Positions 1-8,300 of a stretch of DNA of 32,109 nt are shown piece after piece; position 1 is the first letter of the stretch, and each line of letters opens with the position of its first letter. The notes beneath the pieces were generated by a model. That model searched no databases and was not told where the DNA came from. It was given only the letters and a program-made list of their open reading frames with translations. The DNA lies in assembly GCA_944359085.1 (NCBI GenBank), contig CALVSQ010000015.1:1-32109 (forward strand), given 5' to 3'. A program made the position numbers and the translations under genes. This DNA comes from an uncultured Bacilli bacterium (GTDB lineage: Bacteria > Bacillota_I > Bacilli_A > RF39 > UBA660).

Positions 1-84
1 AAACATTTTATAAAAATATTTATCCTTTTCTAACTTCAATCTTTTTCTTAATTATTCCTTTGATAATATTAATAATAATTAAAG

Positions 85-98
85 TTAAGAAAACTTAA
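85..98 (-). terminator. weak terminator-like hairpin after the DUF368 gene
   Basis: A TTAAG-AAAA-CTTAA hairpin directly follows the stop codon of the DUF368 gene. On the minus strand it is followed by an AT-rich but interrupted T tract. It is a weak candidate. Nothing else is seen in bases 1-84. Confidence 0.3.
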
Positions 99-926
99 TT
101 ATTCTAATTTTCTCGCTATATTATATCCAACAACTAACAATACAAGGGCAACTATAGTTTCTAAAATACTATAGTTGTTTTTAAATGTTTCAAAAAATAA
201 ACTCAACACTGAACTTAAAGTAAATCCAAGAATTCCACAGTACATGTACTCCTTTTTTTTATCAAATAAATATGTCATCACTTTAGATAATATAACGACA
301 CATAAAACAATACCCAACAAATAAGGAATGACTTTAAAAATATTAGAAAAAATAGCTTCCATACTAGTTAAAGAACTTAAAAAATTTAATAACAAATTAT
401 AACAACCTAAAATCATCATCACCGCTGTTCCGCTAATACCAGGAATTATCATAGTTAACGCATCAATAAAACCAATAATAAAAAATAATAAAAAATTAAT
501 CAATTCATTGGATGTCTCGACAAAAAAATGTTGACCATTCACTAAAGAAATTAAAAAAACTGTGGAAAAACTTAAAATTAAAATTAAAATGTGTATAAAT
601 TTCACTTTTTTAATATTAATATTATCGATTAAAGAAGGAATTCCTCCCATTATTAAACCAATAAATAAAAGAATAGTTGGAAAATAATAATTATTAATAA
701 AATAAAGGATTAAACCACTAGTCAAAGAAATAGATAGTAATACTCCTAATCCGATAGGAAATAGAAATAAAAAATTATTAATTGGATTTTCAAAAAAATT
801 ACTAATTGCTTTAATAGCCTTTTCGTAAATTCCAAAACTAATTGCAATTAAAGCTCCACTAACACCAGGAATTATTTTGGCTATTCCTATTATAAGTCCT
901 TTTAATAACAAAGTTAAAAAATTCAT
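99..926 (-). CDS. popT: DUF368 family polyprenyl-phosphate flippase (PopT-like)
   Basis: A 275-residue protein made almost wholly of hydrophobic segments (about 8 membrane spans). Residues 9-30 carry KGLIIGIAKIIPGVSG and about residues 155-172 carry DALTMIIPGISGTAVMMILG; this duplicated PGxSG re-entrant motif is the hallmark of DUF368. Members (PopT in Staphylococcus aureus) were shown to return undecaprenyl phosphate across the membrane for reuse in peptidoglycan and teichoic acid synthesis. The ATG has a GAGGTG ribosome binding site 8 bases upstream. The gene lies 35 bases downstream of trpS on the same strand. The trpS terminator lies in that gap, so expression needs read-through or a promoter inside trpS. 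Family call is firm; the exact substrate is by homology. Confidence 0.88.
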   Translation of the reverse strand: MNFLTLLLKGLIIGIAKIIPGVSGALIAISFGIYEKAIKAISNFFENPINNFLFLFPIGLGVLLSISLTSGLILYFINNYYFPTILLFIGLIMGGIPSLIDNINIKKVKFIHILILILSFSTVFLISLVNGQHFFVETSNELINFLLFFIIGFIDALTMIIPGISGTAVMMILGCYNLLLNFLSSLTSMEAIFSNIFKVIPYLLGIVLCVVILSKVMTYLFDKKKEYMYCGILGFTLSSVLSLFFETFKNNYSILETIVALVLLVVGYNIARKLE

Positions 927-935
927 AAATCACCT

Positions 936-963
936 CAAAAAAAAGATGTTGTTATAACATCTT
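936..963 (-). terminator. trpS intrinsic terminator
   Basis: Read on the minus strand, AAGATGTT / AACATCTT form an 8-bp stem with a 5-base loop followed by eight T residues. The trpS stop codon (962-964) overlaps the 5' arm. The GAGGTG ribosome binding site of the DUF368 gene begins immediately after the T tract. Confidence 0.8.
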
Positions 964-1963
964 ATTCAAAGTAATCTATTTTCATGTTTTTTCTTACTAA
1001 TTTCATTTTACTTTTCGCATACTTTTGTGCTTTTAAAGTTCCCTCTTTTAAAATATTATCAACTACATCCATATTTTCTTCATAATATTTTCTTTTTTCT
1101 TGAATTGGTTTTAAAAATTCCATCATTTTATTAATTAATTCTTTTTTACAAGCTACACAACCACGACTGCCATTTTTACATTCTTGGCATACAGTTTCTA
1201 AATTATCTTGATTAACTAACTTATGATAATAATAAACCATACAAACATCAGGATTAGCCTTATCATCTTTCTTTATTTTATTAGGATCAGTTACAGCTGA
1301 CATAACTTTTTTAGAAATAGTTTCATAATCATCAATTAGATATATAGCATTACCTAAACTTTTACCCATTTTTTCATTACCATCTAATCCTTTAATTCTA
1401 GTATTTTTTGTTAATAATTGTTCTGGTTCTACTAATGTATCGCCATATATAGAATTAAATTTACGAACTATTTCACGGCATTGTTCCAAAAGTGGTAATT
1501 GATCTTCACCTACTGGCACAAGTTCGCCATCAAACATAGTAATATCAGCTGCTTGACTTACGGGGTAACCTAAAAAACCATAAGTAACACTTTCACCATT
1601 ACCAAACAATTCTTTTTTTTGTTTAATTTCTGTCTTAACAGTTGGATTACGATATAGTCTAGAAATAGTTACTAAATTAGAATAATAAACTGTAGCTTCA
1701 GCTATTTCAGGTATATATGATTGAATAAAAATAGTTGTTTTTTTAGGATCAATACCACAAGCTAACAAATCTAAAGTTAATTCTTTAACATTTTTTCTAA
1801 CTTTATCAGGATTATTAAAATTGTCAGTTAATGCTTGAACATCAGCTATTTCAATAAAAGTATTATATTTATCTTGTAAATCAACCCAATTAGAAACAGC
1901 TCCAAAATAATGTCCCAAATGTAAATTTCCGGTTGGTCTAATACCTGTTAATATATTTTTCAT
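962..1963 (-). CDS. trpS: tryptophan--tRNA ligase with probable [4Fe-4S] cysteine motif
   Basis: Class I aminoacyl-tRNA synthetase charging tRNA-Trp in the cytoplasm. At 333 residues it has normal bacterial TrpRS length. The signature HLGH (15-18) and KMGKS (198-202) motifs are present, with the tryptophan-pocket region around residues 128-150. Five cysteines sit at 241, 259, 262, 269 and 272. The pattern C241-x20-C262-x6-C269-x2-C272 closely resembles the C-x22-C-x6-C-x2-C cluster ligands of Thermotoga TrpRS, which binds a [4Fe-4S] centre near the anticodon-binding region. The ATG overlaps the stop of the upstream lipase gene as ATGA, with GGAGG 5 bases before it, so it is the last but one gene of a co-transcribed group. 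No T-box leader is present. Confidence 0.96.
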   Translation of the reverse strand: MKNILTGIRPTGNLHLGHYFGAVSNWVDLQDKYNTFIEIADVQALTDNFNNPDKVRKNVKELTLDLLACGIDPKKTTIFIQSYIPEIAEATVYYSNLVTISRLYRNPTVKTEIKQKKELFGNGESVTYGFLGYPVSQAADITMFDGELVPVGEDQLPLLEQCREIVRKFNSIYGDTLVEPEQLLTKNTRIKGLDGNEKMGKSLGNAIYLIDDYETISKKVMSAVTDPNKIKKDDKANPDVCMVYYYHKLVNQDNLETVCQECKNGSRGCVACKKELINKMMEFLKPIQEKRKYYEENMDVVDNILKEGTLKAQKYAKSKMKLVRKNMKIDYFE

Positions 1964-3120
1964 AACTGCCTCCTTACAGCTAATAAATAAATTGCTGCTG
2001 CAAATTCTTTTGGGAAAAAATTAAATACAGCATTTATTTTATAACAATTTTTTAATTTTAAATATATATATTTTGTAATAATAGATTTATCAAGTATTTT
2101 TTTTATTTCGTCTAAATCAAATTTATCAAAATTAATATCTTTAGTTTCTTCTAATTTATCTAAAATAATTTTATTCAAATCGTAAGAATTATATATTTTA
2201 TCAATTTTAATCTTGAATATTTCTAACGTATCCTCAATTATTTTGTTAAATTTTTTTTGATCATAATTTTTAAAGTTACCAACATAATTTAATTTACTAC
2301 AAATATCATCTATTTGATTATGATAATTATAATATAAATTAGTTAAAGTTCCTTTTTTAAAAGTATACAAATTCCCATCTAATTTGTTAAATTTTTTTAA
2401 TGTATCATTATATCCTAGTTTAATCATTCTTTTAGTTACATTTGAATCAAACATTAAAAACGAATCTAATTTATTATTTGGTTCAATATATGTTATTTTT
2501 ATATCTTTATTCTTTATTCTTTTTCTAAATCCTATTGAACCTAAATCCACAGCAATTATTTCAGTAGCTCCTAATTCTATTGCTAAATTGATTGGTAAAT
2601 TATCATAATATCCACCATCAACTAAAATATCATTATCTATTTTAGTCGGCTTAAAAAATGGAAAACATGTAGCAGATGCTAAAATATATTTTTTTAATTT
2701 ATCAGGTCTAGTATTTTTTTTAGTTGAAACAACAACCTTTCTAGTCGTTAAATTATAAGAAACTACCCCAAAAGAAATTTTTGAATTATATAATTTATTA
2801 GGCTTATAATGATTATTAATTAATTGTTCAATTTTTACAGTATCTATACCACCTTCAACAATTTTATTTAAATATTCTAAATACATTTCTTTAGAATTAT
2901 TTATTTGTTTAAAATTATCATATAAAACATCATAATTAATATTTTTCCACAATCTTAAACATTTATAAAATTCCCTTTGAGCCATCATCATTCCATTTAA
3001 TGCTCCAATAGAAGTGCCTGTTACAATATCGTATTTAATATGTAATTTACGAAGTGCTTTCCAAACACCAACTTCATAGGCTCCTTTAGCTCCACCACCA
3101 GATAATACAATAGCTAGCAT
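1960..3120 (-). CDS. patatin-like phospholipase family protein
   Basis: A 386-residue protein with the patatin fold in its first 200 residues. It shows the glycine-rich oxyanion motif GGGAKGAYE (8-16), the nucleophile elbow GTSIG (about 35-39, serine catalytic) and the catalytic aspartate in DGGYYDNLP (about 168-176). It is probably a cytoplasmic or peripheral lipid acyl hydrolase of the RssA/YchK type. The C-terminal 180 residues are lysine- and asparagine-rich with no recognised domain. No signal peptide is seen. Its stop overlaps the trpS start by 4 bases and the upstream orphan gene ends 12 bases before its start, which implies one operon. The substrate cannot be told from sequence. Confidence 0.92.
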   Translation of the reverse strand: MLAIVLSGGGAKGAYEVGVWKALRKLHIKYDIVTGTSIGALNGMMMAQREFYKCLRLWKNINYDVLYDNFKQINNSKEMYLEYLNKIVEGGIDTVKIEQLINNHYKPNKLYNSKISFGVVSYNLTTRKVVVSTKKNTRPDKLKKYILASATCFPFFKPTKIDNDILVDGGYYDNLPINLAIELGATEIIAVDLGSIGFRKRIKNKDIKITYIEPNNKLDSFLMFDSNVTKRMIKLGYNDTLKKFNKLDGNLYTFKKGTLTNLYYNYHNQIDDICSKLNYVGNFKNYDQKKFNKIIEDTLEIFKIKIDKIYNSYDLNKIILDKLEETKDINFDKFDLDEIKKILDKSIITKYIYLKLKNCYKINAVFNFFPKEFAAAIYLLAVRRQL

Positions 3121-3132
3121 ATTTCATCTCCA

Positions 3133-4359
3133 TTAATTAGCAAATACATAAAAATTAATATTTTTATTAAATTCTAATTCTTTATAATCTACAATATTTT
3201 TAACCCCAATCGCATCATTATATACTTTTATTTTATTGTCTTCAATAAAATAAACATAATTGTTTACATAACTTATTAAATCTATTGATTGTGTAGTAAA
3301 TAAATAAATCATACCTTCATTATCTTGAATATTAGTTCTATAAACATCATAACTATTACCATTCTTTTTATACAAATAATAAAAACCAGTTCCTTCGCCT
3401 ACTTTATCAACTCTATCATAATTTTCATAACCATAATTTTCATCTGAAACAAATTTTTTTTCTTGATTTGCTTCTGCAACTGTCATAGTTGTCCACTCAC
3501 CATCATTATATTTTATTTCTGTCCCAGTTTTAACAATACTCTTATTATTAGGGTCTATTTCGTATTGAACTTTATTATCTTTATCATACAAATAAACTTT
3601 ATTATCAATTATTCCTTGAATATAACTGTCAAATGAAATTGCAGTATTAGATGTAATAGTAGATGCATTTAAATTTACTAAATCAACAATATTTATTTTA
3701 TTAAATTCATGATTTTCATTGTAATCAGCCACAATATAATATTTACCAATAAAAGTACCTAATTTTTGATTATAAACATCATTTTGAAATAATGTAATGT
3801 TATAAACTACTGAATTAAAATTTTTACTTATATTATATATACCTTTATAATTATTTATTCCTACATAATGATTATCAATTAAATTATCACGATATACTAA
3901 AACATTTTCAATTTCTTGAGCTTCAGTTTTATCTACAAATTGATTTGCGTCATAAATTTCTATACTATTTACAAATTCATCTAAATTACTGTTACCTTTG
4001 ATATTGTGATAATATTGATAAGTATCACTTTTGCATATCATATCAATTAATATTTCACCATCAAAAATAGGCAAAATACATTTATAAGTATCATCCTCAT
4101 AATATTTTGCGTCCGTTAAAACTCTATTTTCTTTACCATAATCTTTAAATACTTGAAAAGAAAATTTTGTATCATTAATTGTTACATTATAAAAATAATT
4201 ATGATTGCTAAAATTAGATTTTTCAACAACATCAAAATTATTGATTCCATCTTTTATTCTATAATTTATTTCTTGACCATTACTAAACCAATAAAATATA
4301 AATTGAATACCTAAATAAAATATAAATAATACTATTAACATAAAAAATAATCTTTTCAT
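3133..4359 (-). CDS. membrane-anchored extracytoplasmic protein of unknown function
   Basis: I do not recognise a family. From the ATG at 4359 the product is about 408 residues: MKR, then one hydrophobic segment (about 4-27) and a long polar region rich in Asn, Tyr, Asp and Ile. It looks like a signal-anchor protein with an outside domain. Recurrent short beta-like strands (YYIVADYN, NKVYLYDKDNK, GFYYLYKKNG, YVYFIEDNKIKVYN) suggest a propeller-like or repeated-sheet fold; this is inference. The longer in-frame start at 4404 is rejected because AGGTGAG stands at proper distance before 4359. It is the first gene of the group leading to the lipase and trpS, and is divergent from the spore-coat-like gene. 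Confidence 0.75.
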   Translation of the reverse strand: MKRLFFMLIVLFIFYLGIQFIFYWFSNGQEINYRIKDGINNFDVVEKSNFSNHNYFYNVTINDTKFSFQVFKDYGKENRVLTDAKYYEDDTYKCILPIFDGEILIDMICKSDTYQYYHNIKGNSNLDEFVNSIEIYDANQFVDKTEAQEIENVLVYRDNLIDNHYVGINNYKGIYNISKNFNSVVYNITLFQNDVYNQKLGTFIGKYYIVADYNENHEFNKINIVDLVNLNASTITSNTAISFDSYIQGIIDNKVYLYDKDNKVQYEIDPNNKSIVKTGTEIKYNDGEWTTMTVAEANQEKKFVSDENYGYENYDRVDKVGEGTGFYYLYKKNGNSYDVYRTNIQDNEGMIYLFTTQSIDLISYVNNYVYFIEDNKIKVYNDAIGVKNIVDYKELEFNKNINFYVFAN

Positions 4360-4461
4360 ATACTCACCTATATTTATTATATATGATTTTTTAATAATTA
4401 TCAATATGTATATTTATAAAATATAGGTGTTTAATTCACACCCTTTTGTCATTATTGAATA

Positions 4462-4470
4462 TGCTATATT
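4462..4470 (+). promoter_or_regulatory. extended -10 candidate for the CotZ-like gene
   Basis: TGCTATATT is an extended -10 (TGn plus TATATT). No good -35 is seen at 17 bp. The start of transcription would fall about 16 bases before the ATG. A mother-cell sigma factor reading the same AT-rich stretch cannot be excluded: AATATGCT partly fits a SigE-type -10. Confidence 0.35.
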
Positions 4471-4492
4471 AGAAAATGAAAGGGTGGATTTT

Positions 4493-4939
4493 ATGTGTAA
4501 TAATGAAAATGAATCTTGCAAATGCATAGCTGAAATATTAACTGTAATATGTATTCTACAACAAAACGCAAATTGTTGTGATTCATGTTTAGATACATGT
4601 GATCGTGGATTTTTAGGCTGTGGCACTACTACTTATACTTGCAATACAAGACCTATAATGTTATATACATGCTGTGGTAATGGGACACCATGGAGTATGC
4701 CAACAACTAAAGATACAACTGACTGTACTGATACTCCAACACCATCAAATTGTTCAAACGTATTCAGAATTGAAAAAATCGATGGATGTTGCGCAACTTT
4801 TAGAGTTCTAGCACCAAATACTGATTCTCTAACACAAGTAGCTATTCCATATGTATCAACTAATTCTTTCTTTACTATGAATTTAAATTGTGTTTGTAGT
4901 TTAAGATGCTTACAAGATACATACGTTGAATGTTTATAA
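4493..4939 (+). CDS. cysteine-rich CotY/CotZ-like spore coat protein
   Basis: A 148-residue protein with about 20 cysteines (13-14 percent). The C-terminal half has FRIEKIDGCCATFRVLAP and, near the end, NLNCVCSLRCL. These match in order and spacing the conserved end of Bacillus CotY/CotZ (an FRVEKL-CDCCA-type motif, then a D/NLGCFCAIQCL-type motif). CotY and CotZ form the disulfide-linked crust lattice of the spore coat. The N-terminal half is more diverged, with a CNNENESCKC opening similar in style to CotZ. The start at 4493 is chosen because AAAGGGTGG precedes it at 6 bases; the upstream ATG at 4427 lacks a site. It is a single-gene unit flanked by minus-strand genes. The family is recognised from remembered motifs, not a search. 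Confidence 0.78.
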   Translation: MCNNENESCKCIAEILTVICILQQNANCCDSCLDTCDRGFLGCGTTTYTCNTRPIMLYTCCGNGTPWSMPTTKDTTDCTDTPTPSNCSNVFRIEKIDGCCATFRVLAPNTDSLTQVAIPYVSTNSFFTMNLNCVCSLRCLQDTYVECL

Positions 4940-4943
4940 CATT

Positions 4944-4972
4944 AAAACAACGAAATTAATCGTTGTTTTTTT
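4944..4972 (+). terminator. bidirectional terminator between cotZ-like gene and the small minus-strand gene
   Basis: AAAACAACGA and TCGTTGTTTT form a perfect 10-bp stem around a 6-base loop, followed by T residues on plus. On minus the T run is four bases. The stop codon of the minus-strand gene (4956-4958) lies in the loop. Confidence 0.85.
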
Positions 4973-5279
4973 GAAATTCAATATCTAATATATCATTTAC
5001 ATTAATAACTTCATTATCCATAGTAATTAATTCATTTCTATTTCTTCCAATAATTCTTTTGTTCATTTTACCATTTTTAGTAGTAATAATAACATCTGCT
5101 TTATAAACATATCTAGCTGATGAAAAAATTTGATTTATTTTTTGATTAACAGTAAATATTGAACTAGAATTATCTTTTTGTTCATTTCTTACTTCATTTT
5201 TATCATAATAAACAGTTGCGTTATTATTTAAATTTTTATCAATTTTATTAGCAAAAACTTTAGGTAATTTTTTTTCCAT
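4956..5279 (-). CDS. small protein of unknown function
   Basis: No family is recognised. It encodes 107 residues without membrane segments, with a charged, Asn/Lys-rich first half and a second half that reads like a small beta domain (YVYKADVIITTKNGK...KRIIGRNRNELITMDNEVINVNDILDIEF). The ATG at 5279 has AGAGGTG at proper spacing. A promoter candidate (TTCATA, 17 bp, TATAAT) lies right after the polC terminator, so it is probably transcribed alone. It converges on the CotZ-like gene. The segment NGKMNKRIIGRNRNELITMDNEV has the look of a small SH3/OB-type RNA- or membrane-associated domain, but that is only a guess. Confidence 0.65.
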   Translation of the reverse strand: MEKKLPKVFANKIDKNLNNNATVYYDKNEVRNEQKDNSSSIFTVNQKINQIFSSARYVYKADVIITTKNGKMNKRIIGRNRNELITMDNEVINVNDILDIEFQKNND

Positions 5280-5296
5280 AGAACACCTCTTAATAA

Positions 5297-5325
5297 ATTA
5301 TATTATTTATTTTTATAAATATGAA
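5297..5325 (-). promoter_or_regulatory. promoter candidate for the 107-residue protein gene
   Basis: On the minus strand TTCATA, 17-bp spacer, TATAAT, ending about 18 bases before the ATG. It sits between the polC terminator and the gene. Confidence 0.5.
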
Positions 5326-5356
5326 AAAAGTCAATTAAAATAAACTTAATTGACTT
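5324..5356 (-). terminator. polC intrinsic terminator
   Basis: On the minus strand AAGTCAATTAA pairs with TTAATTGACTT (11-bp stem, 7-base loop) and runs into a T tract. The polC stop codon (5335-5337) lies inside the 3' arm, so the last codons of polC are part of the hairpin. Confidence 0.85.
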
Positions 5357-8300
5357 GATTCATCTAAATTATCTAAAATATGCATATTACGCATTTTTTC
5401 AATTAAAGTACTAGATACTTTACCACGTTTTTGTAAGTCTTCAATACTTAAGAATTCACCTTTATTTCTTTCTTCTACTATTGTTTTAGCAACAGTATCT
5501 CCTAATCCATCAATACTACTAAAAGGTGGAATTAAATTATTATCGTCATCTAAACAAAATGTCGTAGCTTGACTTTTATTTAAATCAATATTTTTAAATT
5601 TTAGACCACGAGCTGTCATTTCTAAGGCAAGTTTTAAGCATTCTAAAATACCACTTTCTTTGTTTGAAGCATCAAATCCTTTGTTAGAAATTTCAATCAT
5701 TCTATTTTTGATAGCATCATAACCTTTTATCATTGTTTCAATATCAAAATCGGTTGCTTTAGTTGAAAACCATGATGCATAAAAATAACTTGGATAATGA
5801 ACTTTATAATAAGCTATTCTAAAAGCACTAGTAACATAAGCAGTTGCATGAGCTTTTGGGAACATGTATTTTATTTTACGACATGAATTAATATACCAAT
5901 CTTCAATGCCTGCTTCTTTCATTTCTTGCTCAAATTCAACCCATTTATCAGGTTCTTTACTTGCTTTACCTTTTCTTACAAATTCCATTATTTTAAATGC
6001 TTTAATTGGTTTCATTCCCTTTTGCATTAAATATACCATAATATCATCACGACAACCAATTACTTCTTTAAATGGTACGATGTTGTTTTTTATTAATTCT
6101 TGAGCATTACCTAACCATACATCAGTACCATGTGACAAACCTGAAATTTTAATTAATTCAGCAAATGTTGTTGGTTTAGTTTCAGCTACTAATCCAATTG
6201 TAAAAGGTGTTCCAAATTCTGGTATTCCTAAAGTACCTGTTTCATTTAATATTTGTTCTTTAGTAACGCCTAAAGGTTCTGGTGATAGAAATATTCCCAT
6301 TGTTTTTTTATCATCTAAAGGAACTTTTGTTATATCATGACCAGATAAATCTTGAATCATTCTTAATTGTGTTGGATCTGAATGACCTAAAATATCTAGT
6401 TTTAAAACGTCTTGATCAATTGCATGATAATCAAAGTGTGTTGTACGCCAAGCACTATTAGGATCATCAGCTGGATATTGGAAAGGCGTAAAATCAAAAA
6501 CGTCCATATATCCAGGTATTACAACTATTCCTCCAGGATGTTGTCCAGTTGTTCTTTTAACGCCTGTACAACCAAGCGCTAATCTTTCAATTTCAGCTGA
6601 TTTTTTAGTTATTCCTTTATCTTCACAATAGCCTTTAACAAAACCATAAGCAGTTTTATCGGCTACGGTACCAATTGTTCCAGCACGATATACATTATCT
6701 TCACCAAACAATACTTTAGTATATTCATGAGCAGCTGCTTGATTTAAATCAGAAAAGTTTAAATCAATATCAGGAACTTTATCCGCATTAAAACCTAAGA
6801 ATGTAGCGAAAGGCATATCATTACCATCTTTTAACATTTTAGTTTGGCATTTAGGACATTCTAAATCAGGTAAATCAAAACCAGATGAATATGTATTTGC
6901 TAAAGGTACACCATCTATTTCAAATATACTATGTTTACAATTAGGGCAACGATAATGAGCCGGTAATGGATTTACTTCTGTTATCCCCATCATAGTTGCA
7001 ACAAACGATGATCCAACAGATCCACGAGAACCTACTAAAAAGCCATCGTCGTTAGATTTTTTAACTAATTTTTGAGCGATTAAATAAATAACGTCAAATC
7101 CTCCACCAATAATACCACCTAATGTTTTTGTTAATTTCTTTTCAACATCTTCATCATTTAAATCTGGTTCAGTTATTTTAATTTCATTTCTAATTTTATC
7201 TTTAACAGCGTCAAATCCTTGTAATATTGTCTCATGCAATATTTTAAAGCCTTCTTCTTCGATATTTTCTACATTATTTCTTTTTAATTCTTCTTTGATA
7301 CTATTAAATATGCCATCACCATATAATTCTTTGGCAATTCTCTCTTCAATATTATATGGTAATGGATCTCCATACCAATCTTTGGCTTTAGTATAAACTA
7401 AATCGGTAACAGTTTCTACTGATTTATCAATTTTAGGTGAAAAAGGAACTCCTCCTGTTTCAATAATAACTTCAATAATATCAACCATATCAGCTATTTT
7501 ATTAGGATTAGTAATAACAATTTCTTTTCTTGTTTCTTCATCTAAAAAATCAAAATTTTCTAACATTTCATCAGTTGTTCTAAAATGTTGACTAGGTATT
7601 TCTGTTATACTATTTTTAGCTAAAGGATGTCTTCCTCCACCCGGCACTTTTTGATTAACAATAATTTCCCTATAAATTTTATCTTCTTTAAATAAATGAT
7701 GAACATCACCAGTAGCTACTATTATTTTTCCCGAATCTTTAGTTACTCTAATAATTTTTCTAATGTGTTCTATTAATTCAATACTAGAACCAAAATCATT
7801 AGTTTGTAATAGATGATTATAAACATCTAATGGCTGTACTTCAACATAGTCATAAAAATTTATTATGTTAGTTAATTCTTCATCAGATTTACTTTTAGCT
7901 TCAACAAATACTTCACTTTCATAACATCCACTACCAATTAATAAACCTTCTCTTAACTCATTTAAAACACTTCTTAGTATTCTAGGTGTTTTATATAAAT
8001 AAACTGTGTTAGCTAAAGAAATAATTTTAAATAAATTTTTTAATCCTTTTTTATTCTTAACCAAAATATTAACATGATAACTTCTTCCATATTTATGAAT
8101 TTCACTTTTATCAATCATTTTATTTAATTGAGAAATTTTTTCAATATTTTGACTTGATAGTTTTTGAAGCATTTTATGTAAAACTAAAGCTGTACCTTGT
8201 GCATCATAATCAGCTCTATGGTGAGCATCTTCATCCCAAGGAACATCATAACGTTTAACTAAAGCGGTTAAGTTATGTCTTGCGTAATTACTATCTAATA

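Noticed and set aside
500-520. Isolated TCGACA (0A-like) site near 515
   Set aside because: A single mismatched copy inside the DUF368 coding region without tandem partner or promoter.
4359-4493. T-box leader for the trpS operon
   Set aside because: The space upstream of the first operon gene is short and shared with a divergent gene; no T-box consensus, stem I or antiterminator pattern was seen.
4414-4626. Minus-strand frame opposite the CotZ-like gene
   Set aside because: Antisense shadow; no ribosome site and no coherent domain.
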